Source: CAYRHS01 sp964424125 (GTDB lineage: Bacteria > Actinomycetota > Acidimicrobiia > IMCC26256 > JAOSJL01). Taken from it: a stretch of 20,953 nucleotides of DNA. Positions 1 through 7,066 of the stretch are shown one piece after another. The position numbers were made by a program, and so were the translations under genes. The DNA lies in assembly GCA_964424125.1 (NCBI GenBank), contig CAYRHS010000038.1, positions 1 through 20,953 on the forward strand, in the 5' to 3' direction. A model generated the notes under the pieces. That model was given only the letters and a program-made list of their open reading frames with translations. It ran no database searches and had not been told where the DNA came from. Each line of letters begins with the position of its first letter. Position 1 is the first letter of the stretch.

Positions 1-22
1 CGGTGCACGCCGATGAGAGGAC

Positions 23-580
23 GTGCCCACACAGGACGCGCGCGCGGCCGGGGGCGGCTTGGGTCGCAACGCGCTCGAGACGCCCCGGCTGCGGCTCGTG
101 CCCGCGTCGGCTCGGCATCTCCGCGCCGACGTCGCCGGGCGCAAGACACTCGCCACCGCGCTCGGGGTCGACGTGCCGCGGGACTGGCCCCCGGATCTGG
201 TCGAGGCGGATCGCGAGGCCTTCGTCCACGAGCTCGAGCGGAACCCGGCGAGCGTGGGCTGGCTTCCCTGGTATTGGCTCACGAACGCGCTGCACTCCTC
301 GATGCTCGTCGGCTTCGGCGGCTTCGGGGGCCCGCCGAACGAAGTCGGACGCGTCACGCTGAGCTATGCGGTCGTGCCGAGCCACCAGCGGCGTGGCTAC
401 GCGACCGAAGCCGTCGGCGCGCTCGTACGCTGGGCGCTCTCCCATGACACGGTCCGGGTGGTCGACGCGGAGACCCTCCCGAGCCTCGCGGCCTCGATCG
501 CGGTGCTCGAGCGCACCGGGTTCACGCGCGCTCCGGGCGAGTCGGGGACAGGGATGCTGCGCTTCGAGTGCTGCGAGTAA
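23..580 (+). CDS. GNAT-family N-acetyltransferase (RimJ/RimL-like)
   Basis: This is a 185-residue GCN5-related N-acetyltransferase, which would move an acetyl group from acetyl-CoA to an amine; the substrate cannot be read from the sequence. The N-terminus carries the ETPRLRLVPAS pattern typical of RimJ/RimL-type members (about residues 19-29). The acetyl-CoA pyrophosphate loop is QRRGYA at residues 122-127, after the strand SYAVVPSH. The C-terminal LERTGFTR segment is the usual last helix-strand of the fold. The GTG at 23 lies just after a purine-rich GAGAGGA, too close for ideal spacing; an in-frame TTG at 59 would remove 12 residues and still leave a whole domain. The gene ends 7 bp from the end of the convergent minus-strand gene. 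Family is secure, role unknown. Confidence 0.85.
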   Translation: MPTQDARAAGGGLGRNALETPRLRLVPASARHLRADVAGRKTLATALGVDVPRDWPPDLVEADREAFVHELERNPASVGWLPWYWLTNALHSSMLVGFGGFGGPPNEVGRVTLSYAVVPSHQRRGYATEAVGALVRWALSHDTVRVVDAETLPSLAASIAVLERTGFTRAPGESGTGMLRFECCE

Positions 581-587
581 CGGCCGC

Positions 588-842
588 TCAGGCGACGAGG
601 GAGCCGATCGCCGCGACCATGACGACGAACCCGATGACCATGTACAGCACCGAGCGTCCGATCGGTGCCTGGGCAAGATCGTCCGGTCCCCGGTGGGGGG
701 ATTTCGCACCGCTGCGTCGTGCGCGTGTCTTCGCGGCCCGAGCGTCGGAGCGGCGCCGGATCAGGGCCAAGCCGTTTCCCACGAACAGTGCCGCCCCCAG
801 GGCTCCGAGGAGCTGGACGAGCAGGTCGTCGTAGAAGTTCAT
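588..842 (-). CDS. small two-helix membrane protein, function unknown
   Basis: This 84-residue protein has two hydrophobic stretches, about residues 7-28 and 65-84. They are joined by a very basic, polar loop (RRRSDARAAKTRARRSG) that should lie in the cytoplasm by the positive-inside rule. The protein ends within the second membrane segment. I recognise no domain. It is the last gene of a minus-strand group, starting 12 bp after the stop of the upstream secreted protein, so co-transcription is likely. No clear Shine-Dalgarno precedes the ATG, so translation may depend on the upstream gene. It is distinct from a shadow frame because the two hydrophobic segments and the basic loop form a coherent protein and the plus strand here has no credible gene. 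Confidence 0.6.
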   Translation of the reverse strand: MNFYDDLLVQLLGALGAALFVGNGLALIRRRSDARAAKTRARRSGAKSPHRGPDDLAQAPIGRSVLYMVIGFVVMVAAIGSLVA

Positions 843-854
843 GCCGCGACGAGG

Positions 855-1496
855 CTACGTGAGCGTGGGCAACGATCCGGAGTCGGACATCGGCGCGTCG
901 ACCGGGTAGTCGGCGATCGCTTCGTCGACGTCACCCGGGTTCGCCGCGGCGAAGCTCGTCGCGGTCCTCGTCTCCACCGCCCGCTGACGTTCGAGGACGA
1001 ACCGCAACGGGATCCCGGCGTCGTCGAAGCACGTCTCGGTTCGTCCCCGGATCTCGTGGTCGGCGAAACGGACCTCGAAGCACCGTGTCGACGCAGCCGG
1101 CTCCGGTGGGCGACACTCCCGGACGCCCTCGAGATCGACACACGAGATCACCTCGCTGTCCCGCTGGTACGTGAACCCGCCGATGCCGGTCACGACTCGC
1201 TCGGGCGGGACGTTCACCTCGACGATCGTCCCCGAGAGCCCGGCCTCGTCGCCGACGAGTCGCTCGTACGCGAACACCGCCTGCCACGAACCGAGCCGGC
1301 TCGCTTCGAAGAGCTCCAGGAAGTCCGCCCGCACGTCGCCGCTGTCGTGATCGTCGGTGCTTCCGCCGCCGGTGCCTGCTGGGGTGACCCCACGCGTGGA
1401 GCGCCCGTCCGACAAGGCGTTGCCCGCGACGGCCACGGCCAACGCGACAAGAGCGACCGACGCGACCGCCACACCGATCCAGATCCTGCGAGCCAC
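855..1496 (-). CDS. secreted or membrane-anchored protein of unknown function
   Basis: This is a 213-residue protein with an N-terminal MARRIW followed by a hydrophobic stretch (about residues 7-26), read as a signal peptide or single membrane anchor. There is no lipobox cysteine. A Gly/Ser/Thr/Asp-rich linker (about 35-55) leads to an exported domain of about 150 residues. That domain has four cysteines at 119, 128, 139 and 156, which could form two disulfides outside the cell. I do not recognise the family. The start is GTG with a TACCGT box (minus strand) exactly 7 nt upstream, suggesting a leaderless transcript of its own, although the SGNH gene ends only 36 bp upstream. The short spacing to the genes on either side suggests a shared envelope role, which is inference. 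Confidence 0.7.
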   Translation of the reverse strand: MARRIWIGVAVASVALVALAVAVAGNALSDGRSTRGVTPAGTGGGSTDDHDSGDVRADFLELFEASRLGSWQAVFAYERLVGDEAGLSGTIVEVNVPPERVVTGIGGFTYQRDSEVISCVDLEGVRECRPPEPAASTRCFEVRFADHEIRGRTETCFDDAGIPLRFVLERQRAVETRTATSFAAANPGDVDEAIADYPVDAPMSDSGSLPTLT

Positions 1497-1503
1497 TCCC
1501 GGG

Positions 1504-1509
1504 ACGGTA
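1504..1509 (-). promoter_or_regulatory. candidate -10 box for a leaderless GTG start
   Basis: On the minus strand TACCGT fits the TAnnnT form of actinobacterial -10 boxes. It ends 7 nt before the GTG at 1496, so transcription would begin at or next to the start codon. I see no convincing -35 element. Confidence 0.35.
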
Positions 1510-1532
1510 GTCAGGTGCTCGTCGCCCGGCGC

Positions 1533-2342
1533 TCAGCTGCCGGCGGCCGCGGCCAGCTCGCGACTGCGGATCGCCTGCGCAACGGCCGTCGCGAACACGG
1601 GGAACGCCGCCGCGGCCCAGACCGCGTGACCGTCGGCGTTGGGATGAAAGAGATCGTCGGAGAACAGCGAGGGGTCGCGGAACCGGTCCTCGACGAGTCG
1701 GCGGAGTTGGATCTTCACCGCCCGGGTGTCACGGGCGGCGACCCGCGAGTGGACCTGGTCGGCCATGGCGCTTCGGCCCGACGCGACGATGCCGATCGGG
1801 AACGGGAGCCGCGGCGCGTTCCCGACGTCCGCAACACCGCAGAGCACGGTGGTGTCGTGGTGCGCGCAGAGCACGTCGACGATCTCGTCCAGCTGGCGCT
1901 CGAATCGCTTCATCGGTGTCCCGCGGATCGCGTCGTTCGCTCCCACCGAGATGACGGCGATGTCGGCCTCGGCCGCCAGCGCCAACGGCAGCTGGTCATC
2001 GAGGACCTGCTGGACCCGGGATCCGCTCATCGCCTCGTTCACGAGCTCGATGCGGTAGCGCTCCGCGAGCCGCGCCGCGACCTGGCAGATCCAGATGTCG
2101 GACGCGTGCTCGAGCCCCGGGCCGGTCATGGAGCTGTCACCGAGCAGCACGATGCGCGCCAAGCGGCGGCCCTCGGCGCCGAAGGCGCCGCTCGGGTCGA
2201 GCTCGTCGAAAACGGGGAGGCGGCGGTGTCCCGCCCACCATGCCTGGAGGCCCACAGCGGCCGCGGTGCCCACGGCCGCGGCCGGCAGGCCGACGGCGAC
2301 GGTACGGGCAGGGACCCGGGCGCCAGGCACGGGGAGAATCAT
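1533..2342 (-). CDS. SGNH/GDSL-family hydrolase (lipase/esterase type)
   Basis: This is a 269-residue SGNH hydrolase, a serine esterase family acting on acyl or acetyl esters. All four blocks are visible: block I GDSS with nucleophile Ser70, block II around Gly107 (NEAMSGS), block III GAND with Asn136, and block V DLFHPNADGH with Asp230 and His233. The first 35 residues are hydrophobic (Ala/Val/Gly-rich), consistent with a signal anchor, so it probably acts at or outside the membrane. It is divergent from nucS, with 70 bp between starts, and heads the minus-strand group with the exported and small membrane proteins. The substrate is unknown; deacylation of a lipid or cell-envelope polymer is a reasonable guess only. 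Confidence 0.88.
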   Translation of the reverse strand: MILPVPGARVPARTVAVGLPAAAVGTAAAVGLQAWWAGHRRLPVFDELDPSGAFGAEGRRLARIVLLGDSSMTGPGLEHASDIWICQVAARLAERYRIELVNEAMSGSRVQQVLDDQLPLALAAEADIAVISVGANDAIRGTPMKRFERQLDEIVDVLCAHHDTTVLCGVADVGNAPRLPFPIGIVASGRSAMADQVHSRVAARDTRAVKIQLRRLVEDRFRDPSLFSDDLFHPNADGHAVWAAAAFPVFATAVAQAIRSRELAAAAGS

Positions 2343-2375
2343 CGCAGAACCGGACCCCCCGGGGGTGTGGCCGCC

Positions 2376-2381
2376 TACCGT
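2376..2381 (+). promoter_or_regulatory. candidate -10 box for nucS
   Basis: TACCGT fits TAnnnT. A transcript starting about 7 nt downstream would have a leader of about 24 nt that includes the GGGGAG ribosome-binding site before the nucS ATG at 2413. No clear -35 is visible. Confidence 0.3.
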
Positions 2382-2412
2382 TCGGTCGGGCCATCACCGG
2401 ACGGGGAGCTCG

Positions 2413-3072
2413 ATGCGCCTGCTGGTCGCCGACTGTGAGGTGGAGTACTCGGGCCGGCTCGGGGCGCGCCTCGCTCGTGCACCGCGCCTCATACTCATGA
2501 AGGCCGACGGTTCCATCGCGATCCACTCGGACGCCAAGGCCTACAAACCATTGAACTGGATGACCCCGCCCTGCACGATCACCGAGCAGGAGACGGAGAT
2601 CGTGGCGACCAACCGCGCCGGCGAGACCCTTCGCATCCGCGTCTTCGACGTGCTGGCCGACCACGAGGTGGTGCTGGGCGAGGACCCGGGTCTCGAGAAG
2701 GAGGGCGTCGAAGCCGAGCTCCAAGCGCTCATCGCCGCCCGGGTCGCCGCGCTGCGCGACGGCCTCGAGCTGGTCCGCCGTGAGTACCCGACCGACATCG
2801 GCCCCGTCGATCTCCTGTGCCGGGACGGTGAGGGCCGTTCCGTGGCGATCGAGATCAAGCGCGTCGGCGAGATCACCGGGGTCGAGCAGCTCCTGCGCTA
2901 CCGCGAGCGCCTCGACCGCGACCCGGCCCTCGCCCCCACCCGGGCGATGCTCGTGGCGCAGACCATCAAGCCCCAAGCACGCGTCTTCGCCGAGAGTCGT
3001 GACGTCGAGTGCATCGAGGTCGACCTCGACGTCCTGCGCGGCATCGACGACGGGTCACTGCGGCTGTTCTGA
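2413..3072 (+). CDS. nucS: mismatch-specific endonuclease NucS (EndoMS)
   Basis: This is NucS/EndoMS, the key enzyme of the MutS/MutL-independent mismatch repair known in actinobacteria and archaea. It cuts both strands at certain mismatches left by replication. The 219 residues match the family's length. The N-terminal DNA-binding and dimerisation domain has the signature HSDAKAYKPLNWMTPP (residues 38-53). The RecB-like nuclease core shows Asp133 (PVDLL) and Glu147-x-Lys149 (AIEIKR). The extreme C-terminus, SLRLF, resembles the clamp-binding tail described for actinobacterial NucS. The ATG at 2413 was chosen because MRLLVADCEVEYSGRL is the conserved N-terminus and GGGGAG lies just upstream; longer frames here are artefacts. 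The MarR operator lies directly downstream. Confidence 0.95.
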   Translation: MRLLVADCEVEYSGRLGARLARAPRLILMKADGSIAIHSDAKAYKPLNWMTPPCTITEQETEIVATNRAGETLRIRVFDVLADHEVVLGEDPGLEKEGVEAELQALIAARVAALRDGLELVRREYPTDIGPVDLLCRDGEGRSVAIEIKRVGEITGVEQLLRYRERLDRDPALAPTRAMLVAQTIKPQARVFAESRDVECIEVDLDVLRGIDDGSLRLF

Positions 3073-3080
3073 CGCGCCAC

Positions 3081-3109
3081 AAAGTTGTTTGCACTCTGCA
3101 AGTAACTTT
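3081..3109. promoter_or_regulatory. inverted-repeat operator of the MarR-MFS cassette, overlapping a -10 box
   Basis: Two 13-bp arms, AAAGTTGTTTGCA (3081-3093) and TGCAAGTAACTTT (3097-3109), are inverted repeats with 11 of 13 positions matching around a 3-bp centre. Inside the right arm, TAACTT (3103-3108) fits a TAnnnT -10 box 5 nt before the ATG at 3114. A regulator bound here would cover the promoter, the usual arrangement for MarR self-repression. Confidence 0.65.
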
Positions 3110-3113
3110 CACC

Positions 3114-3626
3114 ATGATGAGGCCCGCGGATCCATCCCGAGCCGGTCTTTTCAAGCTGCTCCAGCGTGATCTCGCGCTGGTGGTACGGCGCACCGCGGTG
3201 CCCCGAGTGCACGAGCGGATCGTCGCTCGCGCCGGCGTGGACATCGACCATGTCGAAGCAGTCGCGCTGAGCCGGATCGTCGATCAAGGACCGATGCGTC
3301 TGTCGGAACTGGCCCGCCAGCTCGTGGTGGCGTGCTCCACCGGGGGTAATCGCCACGCCGCGCAGCTGGAGGATCGAGGGCTGTGCTGCCGCTCGGTCGA
3401 TCCGGTCGACGGTCGGGCCGTCATGGTCGAGGCCACCGGCGCGGGCCGTGACCTGATCACACGGCTGCGCGCCGCGCACGGCGAGCTGCTGGGAGAGGCC
3501 CTGAGCGAGTGGACACGCGAGGAACTTGCAGACCTGACCGGGCTCCTCGGTCGGCTCACCGACGATCTCGCCCCACTGATCGATACGTCCGCGATCGACG
3601 CGGCGGCGCGAGCGGGTTCGGCATGA
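3114..3626 (+). CDS. MarR-family transcriptional regulator
   Basis: This 170-residue protein is a winged-helix MarR repressor, a dimer that usually senses small toxic or phenolic molecules. Helix-turn-helix segments run from about MRLSELARQLVVACST to the recognition helix ending LEDRG. The wing is SVDPVDGRAVMVEATGAG, close to the family's DxR-DGR pattern. The C-terminal helices would complete the dimer interface. Three cysteines near the recognition region (VACS and LCCRS) might allow redox sensing, but that is speculation. The ATG at 3114 (or the adjacent one at 3117) has no Shine-Dalgarno and lies 5 nt after a -10-like TAACTT, suggesting leaderless translation. The stop overlaps the transporter start as ATGA, so the two are coupled; this regulator very likely controls the pump. 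Confidence 0.9.
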   Translation: MMRPADPSRAGLFKLLQRDLALVVRRTAVPRVHERIVARAGVDIDHVEAVALSRIVDQGPMRLSELARQLVVACSTGGNRHAAQLEDRGLCCRSVDPVDGRAVMVEATGAGRDLITRLRAAHGELLGEALSEWTREELADLTGLLGRLTDDLAPLIDTSAIDAAARAGSA

Positions 3627-5122
3627 CGGCGACGAACACCACGACCGGCTCCGCTTCGAACGCGACCAGCCCTCATAGCGGGGATCGGTACCCGTGGGTC
3701 GCGATGGGGGTCGTGTTGATCGGGACGTTCATGGTGATCCTCGACACGACGATCGTGAACGTCGCGCTCCCGCAGATCGGTCGCGCGTTGGACCGGCAGG
3801 ACGGGATCGAGTGGGTCGTGACTGCCTATCTCTTGGCGGTCGGCGTCGCCCAGCCCCCGACCGGCTGGCTGGCCGACCGGTTCGGGCGGAAGCGATTGTT
3901 CATCGCAAGCTTGTCGCTCTTCGCGCTCGGCTCGTTGTTGGCTGCGCTGTCGCCGACCCTCGAGCTGCTCGTCGCGTCCCGGGTGCTCCAGGGCCTCGGG
4001 GGCGGTGCGCTGATGCCGGTGGGCATGGCGATGATCTACGAGCTGTTCCCGCCCGACCGGCGGGGCACAGCCTTGGGGATCTGGGGCGTCGCCGCCATGG
4101 CCGCGCCGGCCTTCGGTCCGGTGATCGGCGGGTATCTCGTCACCACGGTGAGCTGGCACTGGCTGTTTCTCATCAACGTTCCCATCGGAGCTATCGGCAT
4201 CCTCGCGGCCAGCCGACTGCTGCGCGACACCGGCTATCGGGAACGCCGCCGCTTCGATGCCACCGGACTCGGGCTCGTGACGGGAGGACTCGTCCTCTAC
4301 CTGTTCACGTTCGCTCGAGCGGGCGTTTGGGGATGGGCGTCCCCGCTCACGGTCGGGCTGCTCGTCGTCGGGTCCGGCCTACTGGCCGCCTTCGTCGCGT
4401 GGGAGCGGCGGGTCGTACATCCCGTGATCGACGTCGCCATGTTCGGGGTTCCGATCTTCAGCCTCACCATGGCCGTGATCGCCGGCACCATCGTCGTGCA
4501 GTTCGGGATTCTCGTCTTCCTGCCGCTCGAGCTCGAGACACTCAGGACGATGTCGGCACTCCGGGTGGGCACGATGCTCGTGCCCATGGCGATCGCCGGC
4601 GCCATCACGTTTCCCCTGGGGGGTCGTCTGACCGATCGGATCGGTCCACGAGTTCCGGTCATGATCGGGCTGGCCCTGTTGGGTGCGTCGGCGTGGATCC
4701 TCGGGCATCTCTCCGTGGACTCGCCGATCCTGACGATCGAAGGTGCCGTCGTGGCACAAGGCCTCGGGTTCGGGTTCGCGATGATGCCGAACTCGGTGAC
4801 CGGTCTGAACGTGCTCCCGCAACGGTTCGTTGCCCAGGCGTCGGCCGTCCGTCAGCTCAACACGAGGGTCGCAGCGTCGTTCGGCGTGGCGGTGCTTGCC
4901 ACGATCCTGGCCACCCAGATGGGCGGGGTCACACCGGACGGTCCCACGGGTGCCGGCGCGGCGACGGCCCAGGCGGCCTACAACACCGTCTTCCTTCTCG
5001 CCGCCGGCGTGGCCGTCGTCGCGGGCGTGCTCGCCGCGTTCCTGCCCGGGCGGGTGCGGAACCGTCAGATCCAGGCCGAGCGCGCCGACGAGTACCGCGG
5101 TCTCGCGGTCGAGGTGCGCTGA
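3623..5122 (+). CDS. MFS drug-efflux transporter, DHA2 (EmrB/QacA) type
   Basis: This 499-residue inner-membrane protein belongs to the 14-helix DHA2 branch of the major facilitator superfamily, proton-driven exporters of drugs and other amphipathic compounds. Near the first helix is the motif LDTTIVNVALP (residues 40-50), and motif A appears as GWLADRFGRKR (81-91) in the loop between helices 2 and 3. The GLGGGALMPVGMAMIYELFPPDRRG region matches the conserved helix 4-5 area, and GPVIGGYL matches motif C in helix 5. The length fits 14 segments. Its ATG overlaps the marR stop by 4 nt, so the two are translated together. The substrate cannot be told from sequence. The gene converges on the SHOCT gene with a hairpin between them. 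Confidence 0.92.
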   Translation: MTATNTTTGSASNATSPHSGDRYPWVAMGVVLIGTFMVILDTTIVNVALPQIGRALDRQDGIEWVVTAYLLAVGVAQPPTGWLADRFGRKRLFIASLSLFALGSLLAALSPTLELLVASRVLQGLGGGALMPVGMAMIYELFPPDRRGTALGIWGVAAMAAPAFGPVIGGYLVTTVSWHWLFLINVPIGAIGILAASRLLRDTGYRERRRFDATGLGLVTGGLVLYLFTFARAGVWGWASPLTVGLLVVGSGLLAAFVAWERRVVHPVIDVAMFGVPIFSLTMAVIAGTIVVQFGILVFLPLELETLRTMSALRVGTMLVPMAIAGAITFPLGGRLTDRIGPRVPVMIGLALLGASAWILGHLSVDSPILTIEGAVVAQGLGFGFAMMPNSVTGLNVLPQRFVAQASAVRQLNTRVAASFGVAVLATILATQMGGVTPDGPTGAGAATAQAAYNTVFLLAAGVAVVAGVLAAFLPGRVRNRQIQAERADEYRGLAVEVR

Positions 5123-5133
5123 AGCGGCCGCGC

Positions 5134-5151
5134 GCCCGTCGGCTGACGGGC
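5134..5151. terminator. hairpin between convergent genes, possible two-way terminator
   Basis: GCCCGTC (5134-5140) and GACGGGC (5145-5151) form a perfect 7-bp stem with a GGCT loop. It fills the 36-bp gap between two convergent stops. No T-tract follows on either strand, so it is a weak candidate by the classical rule. Confidence 0.45.
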
Positions 5152-5158
5152 CGGTCGG

Positions 5159-5398
5159 CTAGCCGAGGAGCTTCGCCTTGGCGGCGGCGAACTCCTCGTC
5201 GGTCAGCGCCCCCGACTCGTGCAGCTGCGTGAGCTCCTGGAGCTGGGTCACCGTGTCCTCACCACCGGCCGGCGCCGGCTGCTCCGACTGTTGCGCCGCG
5301 GCCGGCGCGGCGGCAGCTGCTTCGTCTTCCCGGCGCTCTTCGCGCCGGTTCATGCGGCGGCTCGTACGGCGGGACGTGCGTCGTGACGTGCGGCGCAT
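5159..5398 (-). CDS. Arg-rich protein with C-terminal SHOCT domain
   Basis: This 79-residue protein has three parts. The first is a strongly basic N-terminus made of TSRR repeats (MRRTSRRTSRRTSRRMNRRE). The second is an Ala/Gln/Pro-rich linker. The third is a C-terminal SHOCT domain of about 32 residues (QLQELTQLHESGALTDEEF, then AAAKAKLLG). SHOCT is a short helical module found at the ends of many bacterial proteins, proposed to mediate oligomerisation. The ATG at 5398 is preferred to a GTG at 5431 because GGGAG lies 7 nt upstream of it. The basic repeats could bind nucleic acid or acidic lipid, which is inference. It lies just downstream of dnaB on the same strand and may share its transcript. 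Confidence 0.8.
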   Translation of the reverse strand: MRRTSRRTSRRTSRRMNRREERREDEAAAAAPAAAQQSEQPAPAGGEDTVTQLQELTQLHESGALTDEEFAAAKAKLLG

Positions 5399-5484
5399 CG
5401 ACCGTCTCCCTCGTGGTCCGATCGGTGACACGGCATTCCTCCGGTTGGGCGCGAACGGAGGCTACCCGGAAACGAACGGTCTCC

Positions 5485-6855
5485 CTACCCCTTGGCCATG
5501 TTTGCGAACTGGGTGGACTGGGGGATGAAGGCCAGGCGAACGGTGTCGGTGGGTCCGTTGCGGTGCTTGCCCACGATGACCTCGGCGATGCCCCGGTCGT
5601 CGGAATCGGGGTTGTACACCTCGTCGCGGTAGATGAAGGCCACCACGTCGGCATCTTGCTCGAGGCTGCCGCTTTCACGGAGATCGGCCAGGACGGGCCG
5701 CTTGTCCTGGCGGTACTCGAGCTGTCGGTTGAGCTGCGAGAGGGCCAGGACCGGCGTCTCGAGCTCGCGGGCCAGGATCTTCAACCCCCGGCTGATCTCG
5801 GAGACCTCGAGCTGGCGGTTCTCGGCCCGGCGGGCGGAGCTCATGAGCTGGATGTAGTCCACGACCACGAGGCCGAGATCGCCGTTGCGGGCGCGGAACC
5901 GGCGTGCCTTGGCACGCATCTCCATCACCGTGCTGGGGGGGTTGTCGTCTATGAACAGGGGCGCCTCGGCGAGGCGCCCCACGGCGTGGCTCAGCCGGCT
6001 CCAGTCGCCCTCGGGGATGTTGCCGGTCGCCAGCTTCTTCGAGTCCACTCGCGCCTCGGAGGCCAGCAACCGTTTCGTCAGCTCGAGGTGACCCATCTCC
6101 ATCGAGAAGAACAACACCGGCCGGTTCGCGTGCGTGGCGACGTGTTTCGCCGCGCCGAGGCCGAACGCGCTCTTCCCCTGCCCCGGCCGGGCCGCGAGGA
6201 TGATCAGGTTCGAGGGTTGGAGCCCCAGGAGCACGCCGTCGAGGTCGTCGTAGCCGGTCGGCACCCCCGTGACCTCGCTGTCGCTCCCGTAGAGGAACTC
6301 GAGGTGGTCGAGCGTCCCCTGCAACGACTGGTGGAGATCGACCATCGACTCGCTCACGCGCCGCTCGGCGACGTCGAAGACGAGGGCCTCGGCGCGATCG
6401 AGCGTCTCGATCACGTCGCTCGGTGCGGCGTAGCCCATCTCCGCGATCTCGCCCGCGACGACGATGAGCCGGCGCAGCAGCGCGAGCTCGCCGACCACCT
6501 GCGCGTAGTGGCCCGCGTTGGCCGACGCGGGCGTACCCGCTTGCAGCGCGACCAGCGCGGGCTTGCCGCCGATCACGTCGAGCAGGTCGGCCCGGCGCAG
6601 CTCCTCGGCCACGGTCACGGGATCGACGGGCTCCCCCTGCCCGTAGAGGACCATGATCGCCTCGAAGACGTGACCGTGGGCCGGCTTGTGGAAGTCGCCG
6701 GCGTCGATGCGCTGCTCGGCTGCGGCCGTGATGGCGTCGCGCGACAGCAGCATCGCGCCGAGCAGGGACTCCTCGACCTCGAGGTTGTGAGGCTGGATGC
6801 GACCGGAGTCGGCCCGACGCCGCCGCGCTTCGTCGATCGTCTGGACCACGCTCAC
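5485..6855 (-). CDS. dnaB: replicative DNA helicase DnaB
   Basis: This is DnaB, the hexameric 5'-3' helicase that unwinds DNA at the replication fork and works with primase. With the GTG at 6855 it has 456 residues. The N-terminal helical domain begins at about IQPHNLEVEESLLGAML. The RecA-like domain starts near TGVPTGYDDLDGVLLGL and holds the Walker A ARPGQGKS (about 222-229), Walker B LVVVDYIQLM and the SQLNR motif. No intein is present. A TTG frame opens further upstream, but its first 25 residues (Pro/Gly-rich) are unlike DnaB, so a GTG at 6855 or 6849 after a G-rich stretch is preferred. The 211-bp upstream gap contains several structured elements, so it probably has its own control although it follows the rpsF cluster. 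Confidence 0.95.
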   Translation of the reverse strand: MSVVQTIDEARRRRADSGRIQPHNLEVEESLLGAMLLSRDAITAAAEQRIDAGDFHKPAHGHVFEAIMVLYGQGEPVDPVTVAEELRRADLLDVIGGKPALVALQAGTPASANAGHYAQVVGELALLRRLIVVAGEIAEMGYAAPSDVIETLDRAEALVFDVAERRVSESMVDLHQSLQGTLDHLEFLYGSDSEVTGVPTGYDDLDGVLLGLQPSNLIILAARPGQGKSAFGLGAAKHVATHANRPVLFFSMEMGHLELTKRLLASEARVDSKKLATGNIPEGDWSRLSHAVGRLAEAPLFIDDNPPSTVMEMRAKARRFRARNGDLGLVVVDYIQLMSSARRAENRQLEVSEISRGLKILARELETPVLALSQLNRQLEYRQDKRPVLADLRESGSLEQDADVVAFIYRDEVYNPDSDDRGIAEVIVGKHRNGPTDTVRLAFIPQSTQFANMAKG

Positions 6856-6875
6856 CCCCCGCCCGCTACCCGTCG

Positions 6876-6905
6876 AGCCCGGGGGTGATCCTGGGGCCCC
6901 GGGCT
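6876..6905 (-). promoter_or_regulatory. strong GC hairpin in the dnaB leader
   Basis: AGCCCGGGG and CCCCGGGCT (6876-6884 and 6897-6905) are perfect 9-bp inverted arms around a 12-nt loop, lying 20 nt before the dnaB GTG. No T-tract follows on the minus strand, so this is more likely a leader structure affecting translation, or an attenuator, than a classical terminator. Confidence 0.4.
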
Positions 6906-6948
6906 TGTGAGGAGCAAGAGGACAACCCAAACGATTCTGGGGATTCGA

Positions 6949-6976
6949 CTGTGGAAATCTTGCCCGTTTTCCACAG
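6949..6976. promoter_or_regulatory. inverted pair of DnaA-box-like sequences upstream of dnaB
   Basis: CTGTGGAAA (6949-6957) and TTTCCACAG (6968-6976) are perfect 9-bp inverted arms, 10 bp apart. On each strand the core reads TTTCCACA; with the preceding T the right-hand copy is TTTTCCACA, one base from the DnaA box TTATCCACA or the actinobacterial TTGTCCACA. The position about 95-120 bp upstream of dnaB makes DnaA-linked control plausible. This is pattern matching, not proof. Confidence 0.4.
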
Positions 6977-7008
6977 CCGGCGCGCGCACCCCGCTATCGA
7001 CTCATGCA

Positions 7009-7034
7009 GGTGTGACAGTTATCCGGGTGTGACA
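7009..7034. repeat. direct repeat GGTGTGACA x2 between ech and dnaB
   Basis: GGTGTGACA occurs at 7009-7017 and 7026-7034, a 17-bp period, with GTTATCCG between. Two same-face half-sites of this kind could bind a regulator, but the cognate protein is unknown. Confidence 0.4.
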
Positions 7035-7066
7035 ACCACGGTGGATGGTCGCGTGCGGTCGCGAGC

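Noticed and set aside
2354..2366. ACCCCCCGGGGGT near-palindrome between the SGNH hydrolase and nucS as an operator.
   Set aside because: It is short, of simple composition and easily expected in such GC-rich DNA; nothing links it to a regulator.
366..2438. A 690-residue plus-strand open frame.
   Set aside because: It runs opposite the SGNH hydrolase and the exported protein, has the Arg/Asp/His-rich composition of an antisense frame in GC-rich DNA, and no domain.
5383..6888. A 501-residue plus-strand open frame opposite dnaB.
   Set aside because: DnaB motifs are unambiguous on the minus strand; the plus frame is its shadow.
6856..6930. A 25-residue N-terminal extension of DnaB from a TTG codon.
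   Set aside because: The added residues are Pro/Gly-rich, unlike DnaB, and the stretch contains the 9-bp hairpin; a GTG start at 6855 or 6849 fits better.
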